A stretch of DNA of 64,000 nt from Methanoculleus bourgensis MS2 (GCF_000304355.2 NC_018227.2:2232001-2296000), one strand, 5' to 3'; positions 35,938 through 45,798 are shown, counted from the stretch's first letter. Translations and numbers: made by a program. Notes: generated by a model not told the origin, from the sequence alone.

Positions 35938-37710
35938 CTACAGATACGCCTCCGTTGCGTAGCGCCGCATCATCCGGTGGGTGTTGAAGTAGTAGGCGAT
36001 CTTTGCGATTGAACTTCGCATGATCGTCGTCCACTCGTCCCTCCGGTGGTAGTAGGTGGGGATGATCAGGTACTCAAGTTTGCTGTAGAGGTCCTGGAGT
36101 TCCCGGGCCCGCCGTTCGGCCTCGCTCGCCGGCGCACCGGGCCCGGGGCCGATCGCCCACCCTGTCGTCCCCTCGAGCCAGCCCTCGATCCACCAACCGT
36201 CAAGGACGCTGAAGTTGACCACGCCATTGAGGGCGGCCTTCATGCCGCTCGTGCCGCTTGCCTCGTAGGGCGGCAGGGGCGTGTTCAGCCAGACGTCAAC
36301 CCCTGCGGTCATCAGGCTCGCAAGATCCATCGTGTAGTTCTCGAGGTAGACGGCCGTCACCTCCCCCTCCAGGTCGCGCATGGCGTTGTGAACCTCGCGG
36401 ATCTGCTGCTTGCCGACCGCGTCTGCCGGATGGGCCTTCCCGGAAAAGACGAGCTGGATCGCCCCCCGCCTGCCGGCCTCCCGCAGTTTTTCAAGGTCCG
36501 AGAAGATCAGGGTTGCCCGCTTGTAGGCCGTTGCCCGCCTGGCAAACCCGATCGTGAGGGCCCGGAGGTCCAGGGCCACACCGTTCTTCTCCCTGACATA
36601 GTCCACCAGGGCCTGCTTCGCCTGCTGGTGGGCGTGCCTGATATCCTCGTGCGGGATCTCATCGACCCTGACGAGCAGTTCCGGCTCCTGCGCCCAGCCT
36701 GCGATGTAGCGGTCGTAGAGATCCCGGAACGTCCCTGACGTCCAGGTATGCGGGTGGACGCCGTTCGTTACCGCCCTGATATGGAACCCCGGGAAGAGCC
36801 GCCGTGAGAAGTTCATGTGCGCCGTCGTCACACCGTTGACGTACCTGCTCAGGCGAAACGCGAGGGTCGCGAGCGCAAGCCCGTCCTTGGCGATGTACTC
36901 CCCAAGCAGGGCCGGCGGGATCTCGCCCGCCAGCAGGCGGACCACCATATCTCGCGGGAACGTCTCGAACGCCACCGCCACCGGGGTGTGGGTGGTGAAG
37001 ATACAGTGCGTCTGCACCTTCTCCTCATCCATTCCCGGACGTTTGAGGAGTTCAAGGGTGAGGAGACTTGAGTGGCTCTCGTTGATATGGTACTTGCCGA
37101 CCCTGATGCCCTGCGCGGCGAGCATCCGGGCCCCGCCGATCCCGAGCACAATCGCCTGTTTCAGCCGGTACTCCTGGTCGCCGCCGTAGAGGTGGTCGGT
37201 TATCCCCCGATCCCCGGGTGCGTTCTCAGGGAGGTCGGTATCGAGGAAGAGCACCGGCACGAGACCGCCGACAGGGCTCCAGTAGTCGGAGAGCCAGGCC
37301 CGGATCGCGACGTTTGCATCCCCTATCCGCACGGTCACCCGCCGGGAGAGTTCCCGCATGTGCGCCCCCGGATCCCACTCGTCCGGGAGATCGATCTGGT
37401 CGCCGTCCGGGGTCAGGCGCTGCCGCACGTAGCCTTTCCGGTTGACGAGCGTCACCGCGACCATCGGGATGAGGAGGTCGGCGCTCGAACGGATGACGTC
37501 CCCGGCAAGCACCCCGAGACCGCCGCTGTAGGTCGGGATCTCGCTCTCAAGGCCGATCTCCATAGAAAAGTAGGCAATCTTCTCCCCCTCGACGAACGTA
37601 TCCCTGCAGAGTTCGCTTGAGAAGTAGTAGGTCCCGCCGCGGACCTCCACCGAGTAGGCCGCCGTTGCCGGGTCCACCGGCATCCCGCAGACCGGGTCCC
37701 TCGCCGCCAT
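35938..37710 (-). CDS. glgP: YHS-domain-fused alpha-glucan phosphorylase
   Basis: 590 residues. Residues 1-40 form a YHS metal-binding-like domain (DPVCGMPVD, then YYFSSELCRDTF). Residues 45 to the end form a short GT35 phosphorylase of the archaeal/bacterial type (KIAYFSMEIGLESEIPTYSG, GLGVLAGD, the PLP-site region SGTSGMKAALNG, and VLDGWWIEG). It releases glucose-1-phosphate from glycogen using phosphate. The YHS-phosphorylase order is rarely described, and the two parts are joined with no linker. Probably monocistronic. It fits the glycolysis genes further on. Confidence 0.88.
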   Translation of the reverse strand: MAARDPVCGMPVDPATAAYSVEVRGGTYYFSSELCRDTFVEGEKIAYFSMEIGLESEIPTYSGGLGVLAGDVIRSSADLLIPMVAVTLVNRKGYVRQRLTPDGDQIDLPDEWDPGAHMRELSRRVTVRIGDANVAIRAWLSDYWSPVGGLVPVLFLDTDLPENAPGDRGITDHLYGGDQEYRLKQAIVLGIGGARMLAAQGIRVGKYHINESHSSLLTLELLKRPGMDEEKVQTHCIFTTHTPVAVAFETFPRDMVVRLLAGEIPPALLGEYIAKDGLALATLAFRLSRYVNGVTTAHMNFSRRLFPGFHIRAVTNGVHPHTWTSGTFRDLYDRYIAGWAQEPELLVRVDEIPHEDIRHAHQQAKQALVDYVREKNGVALDLRALTIGFARRATAYKRATLIFSDLEKLREAGRRGAIQLVFSGKAHPADAVGKQQIREVHNAMRDLEGEVTAVYLENYTMDLASLMTAGVDVWLNTPLPPYEASGTSGMKAALNGVVNFSVLDGWWIEGWLEGTTGWAIGPGPGAPASEAERRARELQDLYSKLEYLIIPTYYHRRDEWTTIMRSSIAKIAYYFNTHRMMRRYATEAYL

Positions 37711-37865
37711 GCCCCTGCATCCACTCGGGGTCCATATGAACCTGCCGACGCCCCCGGGTTTTGGGCCGGGTTATGCAGCACAGCGCTACTCACATACACC
37801 CATGACCCGATTGCCACCGGGTATTGCCATGTACTGCTCCAGGAGGCGCGGGTGGGGTGGGATAG

Positions 37866-38180
37866 CCACCACGGTCCAGTGTCTGGGGAGAGACTGGAAA
37901 TACCCCGGTTCTGTCTATCCCGGCATCCAGCACCCGATCTCCACCAGTTCAGCACATCCCCAGACACGGCTTCCCACTGGCTATACGCCCGGGCACCGCC
38001 CCCGCCCCCAGGGGCGGGGGAGGAGGCCGAAGGCCGGGCGGGGGGGTTGCGGGTACCGCCGTGCGAGAGACAGGGGAGGGGGCAAGCCCCCCTCCCCGTC
38101 AGCCCCTCCCCCAAAGGGGATATCCACCACGGTCCAGTGTCTGGGGATAGACTGGAAATACCCCGGTTCTGTCTATCCCG
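37866..38180 (+). repeat. 57-bp direct repeat with internal hairpin
   Basis: Two copies of CCACCACGGTCCAGTGTCTG plus the next 37 bases, about 259 bases apart, one base different inside the stem. The second copy has perfect 9-base arms. Confidence 0.6.
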
Positions 38181-38300
38181 GACACGGCTTCCCACTGGGT
38201 ATCATCATGCACTGCCCCCGCCCCGGGGGGCGGGGGAGGAGGCCGAAGGCCGGGTGGGGTGGGGGTTACAGAGAGCGCTGTCCTCTCGGGGCGGGGGTCT

Positions 38301-38566
38301 CCCCCATATGCGCTAACTTTAGCTATGAGGATCCGAGCGGATAATGCCCTATTCGGTGAAATAGGGCCAATTTGGCGAGATATCGGCAACACAACTCCGG
38401 TGGTGTGCGGCAATGCCCCTCCTCCGCTGAAAACGATAGGGATCAGGGAAATCTCATGGGAAACGGATTGCCTTGGGGCAGAGATGAGAACTCGCCGATT
38501 GCCTGGTACTTGCCGGTATCACCGAGAATGCATTCCACCCAGCTGGTAAGTTAACGCCTATGGGGG
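38301..38566 (+). mobile_element. MITE-like element C3
   Basis: About 266 bp with CCCCCATATGCGCTAACTTT at the left and, inverted, CCCCCATAGGCGTTAACTTA at the right. The flanking bases are GGGGGTCT on the left and GGGGGTCTCC on the right, as expected for a duplicated target. Confidence 0.7.
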
Positions 38567-38772
38567 TCTCCCCTCTCCGGTCCCCCCTCCCCCTGGGACG
38601 AAGAGCCACCACAGTTCACTGCATCGGGACAGGCCCGGGGAAAACGAGTTCCGGGTAGTCTGGACTCCACCTGCTCTCTCTCTCTCCTGCAGGTCGTCTC
38701 CGGAGCCACCCGGACACGGCTCATCCCCGGCTATCCCCACAGACACACCGGTCCTCGGGGGTCGGCAGCGGC

Positions 38773-38782
38773 ACCTATATAC
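38773..38782 (+). promoter_or_regulatory. TATA box of the P-type ATPase gene
   Basis: CCTATATACG, 33 bases before the ATG at 38815, which predicts a short leader. Confidence 0.5.
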
Positions 38783-38814
38783 GATCCCCGGGAGAGGGAG
38801 CGGGCGGGGGGATC

Positions 38815-41262
38815 ATGGAGCGCCAGGCGATCAGCACCGACGAGGCCCGGGGCATGGCCGTCGACGACCTCTACCGGGCCCTCTCCTCCCAGCGGGAGGG
38901 CCTGACCCGTTCTGAGGCTGAAGACCGCATCAAGAGGTTCGGTCCCAACGAGCTTCCTGAGAAGGAGGAGAGCGTGGCCCTGAAATTCCTTCGCTACTTC
39001 TGGGGCCCAATCCCATGGATGATCGAGGCGGCGCTCATCATCTCCGCCGCTATCGGACGCTGGGAGGACTTCGCGATCATCTTCGCCCTCCTCCTCGTCA
39101 ACGCAGTCGTCGGTTTCTGGCAGGAGTATCAGGCAGGCAACGCCATCGCCATGCTGAAACAGCGGCTTGCGCTTGAAGCAAGGGTGCTCCGCGACGGCAG
39201 GTGGCAGAAGGCCGCCGCACGGGACCTCGTTCCCGGCGACATCGTCAGGGTCAGGAACGGGGACATCGTACCCGCAGACATCAAACTCGTTGAGGGGGAC
39301 TTCCTCTCTGCCGACGAATCCGCTCTCACCGGGGAGTCGATGCCGGTCGAGAAACACGCATCAGACATCGCCTACTCCGGCTCCACCATCAAACAGGGCG
39401 AAATGACCGCGCTCGTGGTAGCCACAGGAGAGAAGACCTTCTTCGGCAGGACCGCCCAACTCGCCGGGGAGGCGATGACAGCCAGCCACTTCCAGAAGGC
39501 TGTCGTCAGGATCGGCGACTACCTGATCGTGCTTGCGATTGCCCTCGTCACCATAGTCTTCGTCGTCTCGCTGATCAGGCATGAGAGCATCCCTGAAACC
39601 CTCCAGTTCGCTCTTGTCCTGATCGTAGCGGCCATCCCCGCTGCGCTGCCGGCCGTCCTCTCGATCACCATGGCCGTGGGGGCGACGGCGCTTGCACAGC
39701 GAGAGGCTATCGTCAGCAGACTCGTCGCCATCGAGGAGATGGCCGGGGTGGACGTCCTCTGCTCGGACAAGACCGGGACGATCACCGAGAATAAACTCAC
39801 CCTCGCCGATGTCGCCCCGTTCGAGGGGTTCGGAGAGGATGACGTGCTCCTCGCCGCCCTCCTCGCATCCCGGGAGGAGGACCAGGACCCAATCGATATC
39901 GCGATCATCGAATCAGAGAAGGCACAGAGCCTCAAAGAACGACTCTCCTCCTACACCGTCACCCGCTTCAAGCCCTTCGATCCCGTGGTGAAGCGCACCG
40001 AGGCCACGGTCCGGGATAGCGACGGCCGGGAGTTTTCGGTCGCAAAGGGCGCGCCGCAGGTGATCCTCGCCCTCGCCGGTGGGGGGAGAGATCTTGGCGA
40101 GGCGGTCGACAGCCTCTCCCGGGCCTTCGCAGAGAAAGGCTACCGGATGCTCGGCGTCGCACGGAGCGATACACCTGGTACCTGGACCTACGCCGGCGTC
40201 CTCGGGCTCCACGACCCGCCCCGCGACGACTCCGCGGCAACCATCAGGACGGCGGCAGAGATGGGGCTCGACGTCAAGATGGTCACCGGCGACCATGTAG
40301 CGATCGCCCGCGAGGTCGCCAGGGAGGTGAACCTCAAGACCGAGATTGCCACCGCCGACGCCTTCGTAGACGAGCCTGACCCCGAAGCCGCGGAGATCGT
40401 CGAGAAGGCGGCCGGGTTTGCCGAGGTCTTCCCAGAGCACAAATACCGGATCGTCTCCCTCCTCCAGTCCCGGGGGCACATCGTCGGCATGACCGGTGAT
40501 GGGGTGAACGACGCCCCCGCCCTGAAGAAGGCTGACGTCGGGATCGCGGTCGCCGGGGCCACGGACGCGGCAAAATCAGCGGCCGCGATTGTCCTCACAA
40601 AACCGGGCCTCTCGGTGATCATCGACGCGATCAAAGAGAGCCGGATGATCTTTGAGCGCATGAGCCACTACGTCACCTACCGGATCGCCGAGACCATCCG
40701 CGTCCTCTTCTTCATCACCCTTTCGATCCTGCTCTTTGGGTTCTTCCCGATAACCGCCCTGATGATCGTCCTCCTCGCCCTCTTAAACGACATCCCGATC
40801 ATGACCATCGCCTGGGACAACGTCCTCTACTCCCGGGCCCCCGAACGGTGGAAGATGCGCAAGATCCTCACGATCGCGACACTCATCGGGTTTGTGGGCG
40901 TCGTATCCTCATTTACCCTGCTTGCAATCGTCGAAGGGCCGCTGAACCTCTCCCTGGATGTCATCCGGTCACTCATCTTCCTCAAACTCGCGGTCGCCGG
41001 CCACCTCACCGTCTTCGTCGCCCGCACCCGGGGGCCGTTCTGGTCTGTCAGGCCTGCTCCAGCCCTGCTCGGGGCGGTGATCGTCACACAAACTGTCGCG
41101 ACGCTGATCACCGTCTACGGGTTCATCATAACCCCCATCGGCTGGCCACTTGCGATCTTCGTCTGGGTCTACGCGCTCGTCTGGGCGCTTGTGATAACAG
41201 ACCCGATAAAGGTCTACGCCTACCGCCTCATCGACCGCGGCGACATCCCGTTTGTCCGGTGA
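38815..41262 (+). CDS. P3A-type (PMA1-like) H+-ATPase
   Basis: 815 residues, the size of archaeal and plant/fungal plasma-membrane proton ATPases. It has the phosphorylation motif CSDKTGTITENKLT, TGES in the actuator domain (ALTGESMPVEK), the KGAPQ nucleotide site, MVTGDH, and GDGVNDAPALKKADVG. About ten helices include NDIPIMTIAWDNV in the later cluster, which is typical of the P3A class. It would pump protons out using ATP, a surprising activity in a methanogen that makes a gradient by respiration, but such genes occur in several Methanomicrobiales and Methanosarcinales. Single gene. Confidence 0.9.
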   Translation: MERQAISTDEARGMAVDDLYRALSSQREGLTRSEAEDRIKRFGPNELPEKEESVALKFLRYFWGPIPWMIEAALIISAAIGRWEDFAIIFALLLVNAVVGFWQEYQAGNAIAMLKQRLALEARVLRDGRWQKAAARDLVPGDIVRVRNGDIVPADIKLVEGDFLSADESALTGESMPVEKHASDIAYSGSTIKQGEMTALVVATGEKTFFGRTAQLAGEAMTASHFQKAVVRIGDYLIVLAIALVTIVFVVSLIRHESIPETLQFALVLIVAAIPAALPAVLSITMAVGATALAQREAIVSRLVAIEEMAGVDVLCSDKTGTITENKLTLADVAPFEGFGEDDVLLAALLASREEDQDPIDIAIIESEKAQSLKERLSSYTVTRFKPFDPVVKRTEATVRDSDGREFSVAKGAPQVILALAGGGRDLGEAVDSLSRAFAEKGYRMLGVARSDTPGTWTYAGVLGLHDPPRDDSAATIRTAAEMGLDVKMVTGDHVAIAREVAREVNLKTEIATADAFVDEPDPEAAEIVEKAAGFAEVFPEHKYRIVSLLQSRGHIVGMTGDGVNDAPALKKADVGIAVAGATDAAKSAAAIVLTKPGLSVIIDAIKESRMIFERMSHYVTYRIAETIRVLFFITLSILLFGFFPITALMIVLLALLNDIPIMTIAWDNVLYSRAPERWKMRKILTIATLIGFVGVVSSFTLLAIVEGPLNLSLDVIRSLIFLKLAVAGHLTVFVARTRGPFWSVRPAPALLGAVIVTQTVATLITVYGFIITPIGWPLAIFVWVYALVWALVITDPIKVYAYRLIDRGDIPFVR

Positions 41263-41500
41263 CAGTACTTCGCCCATTTTGGCACCAGGTAATGAGCGAT
41301 GTGGCTCGTGCGACGCTGCAACGAGGAGTCGGTAGCACCCGGACCCAGACTTCACGTGCTTCCGTGTGAGTTTTCAGCACAGGGGGGTGATCGAGCCTCT
41401 CGTGTTGAGCGCGAAGATGCGAAGGGGCGTTACAGGTGCCCAGACAGATCTTCGCGCTCTCCCGCGTGCTTCCGCATGAGGGAGCCGGTACAGGGAGGTA

Positions 41501-41704
41501 CTAGTGCAACGATTCTCAATTACCGGCACGCTCAACGGAGGAGAGTATCAACCTTTTTTCACACACTCTCCGGGGGTTTGCATCCCGGAGGACGGCTTTC
41601 CACCGGATATACGCCCGGGCGGGGTGGGGGGGCGGATGGGAGCGCTCCGCGGGGGATGGGACGAAGGCCAGATATAGTCTGTCAATTTGGAATCGATGTA
41701 CTAG
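41501..41704 (+). mobile_element. MITE-like element E2
   Basis: A 204 bp unit. Left end CTAGTGCAACGATTCTCAAT; right end, inverted, CTAGTACATCGATTCCAAAT. It is the uninterrupted copy matching both arms of E1, and it shares CTAG 41701-41704 with A3. Confidence 0.7.
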
Positions 41705-41924
41705 TGCTCGTTGTCCTCTTCAATGTAGAGATCTCCCGTCTCTCTTCGCGCACTTCTGCGTGAGACGTTGGTACTCTCGATTACCCCTCACGCGAAGGGC
41801 GCGAAGCCGCGAAGGGGTGTTGCAGGGGATTATACCGAACTTCGCGTGGCTTTCCGCGCGAGACCAGAGTGCCCATCCCGGCACGTTCCAAAAATCTCTA
41901 AAATAAGATGACACGGTGCACTAG
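41701..41924 (-). mobile_element. MITE-like element A3
   Basis: A 224 bp copy of A1 in the opposite orientation; ends CTAGTGCTCGTTGTCCTC and, inverted, CTAGTGCACCGTGTCATCTT. The CGCGAAG runs inside match A1 on the opposite strand. It shares CTAG with E2 on the left and with B3 on the right. Confidence 0.75.
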
Positions 41925-42193
41925 TGGAGCATTTCACCTTATTTTGTGGGTCCTGATGCGGATCGCCAGCCGCTCGCGTGAGGCGATGGTACACATAAAC
42001 ACGACCTATTCCCCGGGCGATCCCGGGCAGGGGACCGTGGTGGGAATCGCCCTGGGGGGTGGGGGCAGGGGAGGGGGCGAGCCCCCTCCCCGCACAAGCC
42101 GGACCCGGGGCACGATGCACCAGAGCAGGGGGTCTCCCACTCGCCAAATCGGGGCGGTTTTCATGGGAAATTTTAGATGAAATGCTCCACTAG
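41921..42193 (+). mobile_element. MITE-like element B3
   Basis: A 273 bp unit. Left end CTAGTGGAGCATTTCACC and an inverted right end CTAGTGGAGCATTTCATC differ at one base. It is the best-preserved B copy. No gene is supported in 41263-42295 outside these elements. Confidence 0.75.
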
Positions 42194-42295
42194 AGCCTCA
42201 CGCGAAAGGCGCGAAGCCTTGACAGGAAGTCGATGGTTTGACCTCCGGTTGGCTTCCTCAAAAATTTTAGCGAAATACTGGGTGAGGGATCTCCC

Positions 42296-44734
42296 TCACC
42301 GGGGCACCGGGGCCACCCTCTTTGCGCTCCTAAGTCGCTCCTCGACCTCGGCCACACGGAGGGTGATCTTCAGTATCGCGTCGGGCTCGACCGATATCGA
42401 GTCGATCCCCTGCTCCACCAGGAAGTCGGCGAACTCCGGGTAGGTGCTCGGTGCCTCACCGCAGAGCCCGCTGTGCCGTCCGTTCCGCCGGCACCCCTCA
42501 ATGGCCATGGCGACCATCCGCTTGACGCCCGGGTCGCGCTCATCAAAGGCCCCGCCCACGACCGCTGAATCGCGGTCGATACCGAGCGTCAGCTGGGTCA
42601 GGTCGTTTGAGCCTATCGAGAACCCGTCGAAGTAGTCGCTGAACGCGTCGATCTGGACGACGTTGTTCGGGATCTCGCACATCTGGTAGACCGAAAGACC
42701 GTTTTCGCCCCGCCGGAGACCGTTCTTCCCGAGTTCATCGATGACCTGCTTCGCCTCCTCAACCCGGCGGCAGAAGGGGATCATGATGATCAGGTTTACA
42801 AGCCCCATCTCCTCCCGGACCCGCTTCATCGCCCGGCACTCGAGGCTGAACCCCTCACGGTAGCGTTCGTCGTAGTAGCGGGAGGCGCCGCGGAATCCGA
42901 GCATCGGGTTTGCTTCCTCTGGCTCGAAGTAGGTCCCGCCGAGCAGGCTTGCATACTCGTTGGTCTTGAAATCGCTCATCCGGACGACGACCGGGTTCGG
43001 GTAGAACGCCGCGGCGATGGTCCCGGCGCCTTCCGCGAGCCTCTCGATGAAGTACTCCTCCCCGTTCGGGTAGCCGTAGGTGAGGTCCGCGATCGATCTC
43101 CTGACGGCTTCATCCGTGACCCGCTCGGGGTGGACCAGCGCCATCGGGTGGACTTTGATGTAACTGCTGATGATGAACTCCATCCGGGCAAGCCCGATAC
43201 CGTCGTTCGGGACCATCGCAAGCCCGAAGGCCGCGTCCGGGTTCCCGAGGTTCATCATCACCGCGGTCTTGGGCCTCCTCAGGTCTGAGAGCTGGATCCT
43301 CTCAACATGGAATGGGAGGGCTCGATCGTAGACGAACCCCTCCTCGCCCTCGGCGCAGCTAACCGTCACCTCCCGGCCTGTCGGGACCTTCTCGGTTGCG
43401 TCACCTGTGCCGACGACCGCGGGGATGCCGAGTTCCCGGCTGACGATCGCGGCGTGGGAGGTCCGTCCGCCCCGGTTCGTCACGATGGCGGCGGCCGTCT
43501 TCATCACAGGCTCCCAGTCCGGCGTGGTGGTGTCTGAGACCAGGACCTCACCCGGCCTGAACTCGGGGAGACGGCTGACATCGGTGATGATCCGGGCCTT
43601 CCCGACGGCGATCGCATCCCCGATGCTCTTTCCGGCGGCAAGCACCGTCCCGCGCTCGTCCAGGTGGTAGGTCTCGAGAACGTCTCCTGCCTTCTGCGAC
43701 TGCACCGTCTCGGGCCGCGCCTGGACGATGAAAACTTCCCCGGTCTCGCCGTCCTTTGCCCACTCGATGTCCATCGGCACCGGCTTTCCGGCCTTTGCCG
43801 AGTAGTGGTCCTCGATCGTGAGCGCGTACCCGGCGAGCGTCAGGACATCGTCGTCGGCGATACAGAACCTCTTCTGGTCGGCCTCCGGGACATCGACTCT
43901 CCGGGTGACCTCCTTCGCACCCCCGAGGCCGTAGATCAGTTTCACCCTCTTCCCACCGAGGTTCTTCCTGACGATCGCCCGGTAGCCCTTCCGGAAGGTC
44001 GGTTTGAAGACATAGTACTCGTCGGGGTTGACAGCGCCCTGGACGATCATCTCGCCGAGCCCGTAGGACCCGGTGATGAGGACGACATCCCGGAAGCCGG
44101 TGTCGGTGTCGAGCGTGAAGATGACCCCGCTTGCGGCGAGATCCGAGCGGACCATCTTCATGACCCCGACCGAGAGGGCGACCTTGAAGTGGTCGAAATG
44201 GTTGTCGATCCGGTAGGCGATCGCCCGGTCGGTGAAGAGGGAGGCAAGGCACTTGATATAGGCCTCCCGGAGCGCCTGGTAGCCGCGGACATTCAGGTAG
44301 GTCTCCTGCTGGCCCGCAAACGAGGCTGTCGGAAGGTCTTCGGCGGTTGCGGAACTCCGGACTGCGACGTCGGCGTCTGGCCCGTACTCATCGCAGAGCA
44401 TGTCGTAGGCAGCCTTGATCTCGCCCCAGAGGTCGTCCGGGATCCCGGCCGAAAGAATGAGATCGCGGGCCTGTTTCCCTCGCTTTGCAAGGTCAGCGAC
44501 GTCGCTCCGGTCAAGCCCTGCAAGGGTTTCCTTCAGGTCGTCGAGGATCCCCGCGGAGTCGAGGACGTGCCAGTAACCCTCTGCGGTCACGGCAAACCCG
44601 TCCGGGATCTTCACGCCCTTCGGGGTCAATTCGCTGTACATCTCGCCAAGCGATGCGTTCTTCCCGCCGACCAGGCCGACGTCCTCGTTTCTGATGTCGG
44701 CAAACCAGCGGATGTAGGTCGCGTCCTGCTTCAT
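42296..44734 (-). CDS. ppsA: Phosphoenolpyruvate synthase
   Basis: 812 residues, standard length. The N-terminal ATP-grasp domain opens at NEDVGLVGGKNASLGEMY, the swivelling His domain has GGRTSHAAIVSRELGIPA, and the PEP-binding TIM barrel ends with the Cys motif SGLCGEAPSTYPEF. It makes PEP from pyruvate with ATP to AMP and phosphate, feeding gluconeogenesis; in some archaea it runs in the glycolytic direction. Its start overlaps the end of the dehydrogenase gene by 4 bases, so it is third in an operon with gap. Confidence 0.93.
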   Translation of the reverse strand: MKQDATYIRWFADIRNEDVGLVGGKNASLGEMYSELTPKGVKIPDGFAVTAEGYWHVLDSAGILDDLKETLAGLDRSDVADLAKRGKQARDLILSAGIPDDLWGEIKAAYDMLCDEYGPDADVAVRSSATAEDLPTASFAGQQETYLNVRGYQALREAYIKCLASLFTDRAIAYRIDNHFDHFKVALSVGVMKMVRSDLAASGVIFTLDTDTGFRDVVLITGSYGLGEMIVQGAVNPDEYYVFKPTFRKGYRAIVRKNLGGKRVKLIYGLGGAKEVTRRVDVPEADQKRFCIADDDVLTLAGYALTIEDHYSAKAGKPVPMDIEWAKDGETGEVFIVQARPETVQSQKAGDVLETYHLDERGTVLAAGKSIGDAIAVGKARIITDVSRLPEFRPGEVLVSDTTTPDWEPVMKTAAAIVTNRGGRTSHAAIVSRELGIPAVVGTGDATEKVPTGREVTVSCAEGEEGFVYDRALPFHVERIQLSDLRRPKTAVMMNLGNPDAAFGLAMVPNDGIGLARMEFIISSYIKVHPMALVHPERVTDEAVRRSIADLTYGYPNGEEYFIERLAEGAGTIAAAFYPNPVVVRMSDFKTNEYASLLGGTYFEPEEANPMLGFRGASRYYDERYREGFSLECRAMKRVREEMGLVNLIIMIPFCRRVEEAKQVIDELGKNGLRRGENGLSVYQMCEIPNNVVQIDAFSDYFDGFSIGSNDLTQLTLGIDRDSAVVGGAFDERDPGVKRMVAMAIEGCRRNGRHSGLCGEAPSTYPEFADFLVEQGIDSISVEPDAILKITLRVAEVEERLRSAKRVAPVPR

Positions 44735-45789
44735 GCTCTCCCACCCCCGGTAGGCGGCGCCGCCGGCACCCGGTAGGTCCCGGCAACGATATTCTGCGGG
44801 TTCCCGGCAAAGAAGGCCCGGATGTTCTCGATACTGGTGGCAAGGATCCGCCCGAGCGCTTCACGGGTGTTGAAGGCGTTGTGCGGTGAGAGAATTGCCC
44901 GGTCCGATTGCAGGATGGCGAAGCTCTCGAGTGCCTCCTTGAGTTCGGCCGCCGAGGGCGAGCCCGCCCCAGAAAACTCCTCCTCGATCCAGACCCGCTC
45001 CCCCTCGAAGGTATCGAGTGCGACCCCCCCGAGGCGGCCTTCGCGGAGAGCGGCCGCGACCGCCCGCGTGTCCACGACTCCGCCCCGGGAGGTGTTGACG
45101 AGGAGCGCGGTATCCCTGACCAGCCGCAGCCTATCAGCGTTGATGAGGTGGTGCGTAGCCTTCGTGTAGGGGACGTGCAGGCTGATGACGTCGGCCTCCC
45201 GGAGCAGGTCGTCGAGGTCCAGGTAGCGGACACCGTAGTCCTTGGTGAGGGCCGGGTTCGGGTGCAGGTCGTAGGCGACCACGTTCATCCCCGCCGCATG
45301 GGCGATCCGGGCGAGGTGCGACCCGATGCGTCCGGTCCCGATCAGGCCGAGGGTCTTTCCGGCGAGGTCCATACCCTGGAGCCCGGTCCGGGAAAAGTCG
45401 CCCCGGGCAGTTCGCGCAAACGTCGGCCTGAACTTCCGGGCGAGGGCGAGGATGAGCCCAAACGCGAACTCGGCCACGGTGGTGTCGCCGTAGAGCGGCA
45501 CGTTGCAGACGGCGATGTTTCTCTCACGGCAGGCGTCTACGTCGATATGGTCAAATCCGGTGGACATGGCGGCGACCACGTTTAGGTTCGGCAGCCGATC
45601 AAGGACCTCCCGGGTGACGTGCGACGTGACAAAGACCCCGATACCGTCGGCATCGTGGGCAAGGGATGCGTTCTCGCTCGTGAGCGCATCAGAGTGCAGG
45701 TCAACCTCGTAGCCGCTCTCGCCGGCGAAGGTATCCCTGACCACGTCCTGTTCGTGCTCATCGAGGTCGAAGAAGACCAGTTTTATCAT
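44731..45789 (-). CDS. D-2-hydroxyacid dehydrogenase, D-lactate dehydrogenase-like
   Basis: 352 residues of the NAD-dependent D-isomer family. It has MSTGFDHIDVDAC, the nucleotide loop LGLIGTGRIGSHLARI, catalytic Arg in LVNTSRGGVVDT, Glu in LDTFEGE, and His in ILSPHNAFNT. The N-terminal block GYEVDLHSDALTSENA and the long insertion before the last His resemble D-lactate dehydrogenases. Reduction of pyruvate to D-lactate is likely, but glyoxylate or hydroxypyruvate activity is possible. It lies 9 bases after gap and overlaps pps by 4. Confidence 0.85.
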   Translation of the reverse strand: MIKLVFFDLDEHEQDVVRDTFAGESGYEVDLHSDALTSENASLAHDADGIGVFVTSHVTREVLDRLPNLNVVAAMSTGFDHIDVDACRERNIAVCNVPLYGDTTVAEFAFGLILALARKFRPTFARTARGDFSRTGLQGMDLAGKTLGLIGTGRIGSHLARIAHAAGMNVVAYDLHPNPALTKDYGVRYLDLDDLLREADVISLHVPYTKATHHLINADRLRLVRDTALLVNTSRGGVVDTRAVAAALREGRLGGVALDTFEGERVWIEEEFSGAGSPSAAELKEALESFAILQSDRAILSPHNAFNTREALGRILATSIENIRAFFAGNPQNIVAGTYRVPAAPPTGGGRA

Positions 45790-45798
45790 AGGACTCTC

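Larger units (their letters stand above)
37711..38814. other. Spacer of GC-rich direct repeats and element C3
   Basis: No gene. It holds a near-exact 57-base direct repeat (37866-37923 and 38125-38180) containing a stem: GGGATAGAC (38144-38152) and GTCTATCCC (38171-38179) are exact inverted arms. Element C3 and CCCCGCCCC tracts follow. At 38773 CCTATATACG is a TATA box for the ATPase gene. Confidence 0.6.

Noticed and set aside
43664-44776. Long frame opposite the PEP synthase gene
   Set aside because: Antisense shadow; Arg/Asp/Val-rich with no family match.
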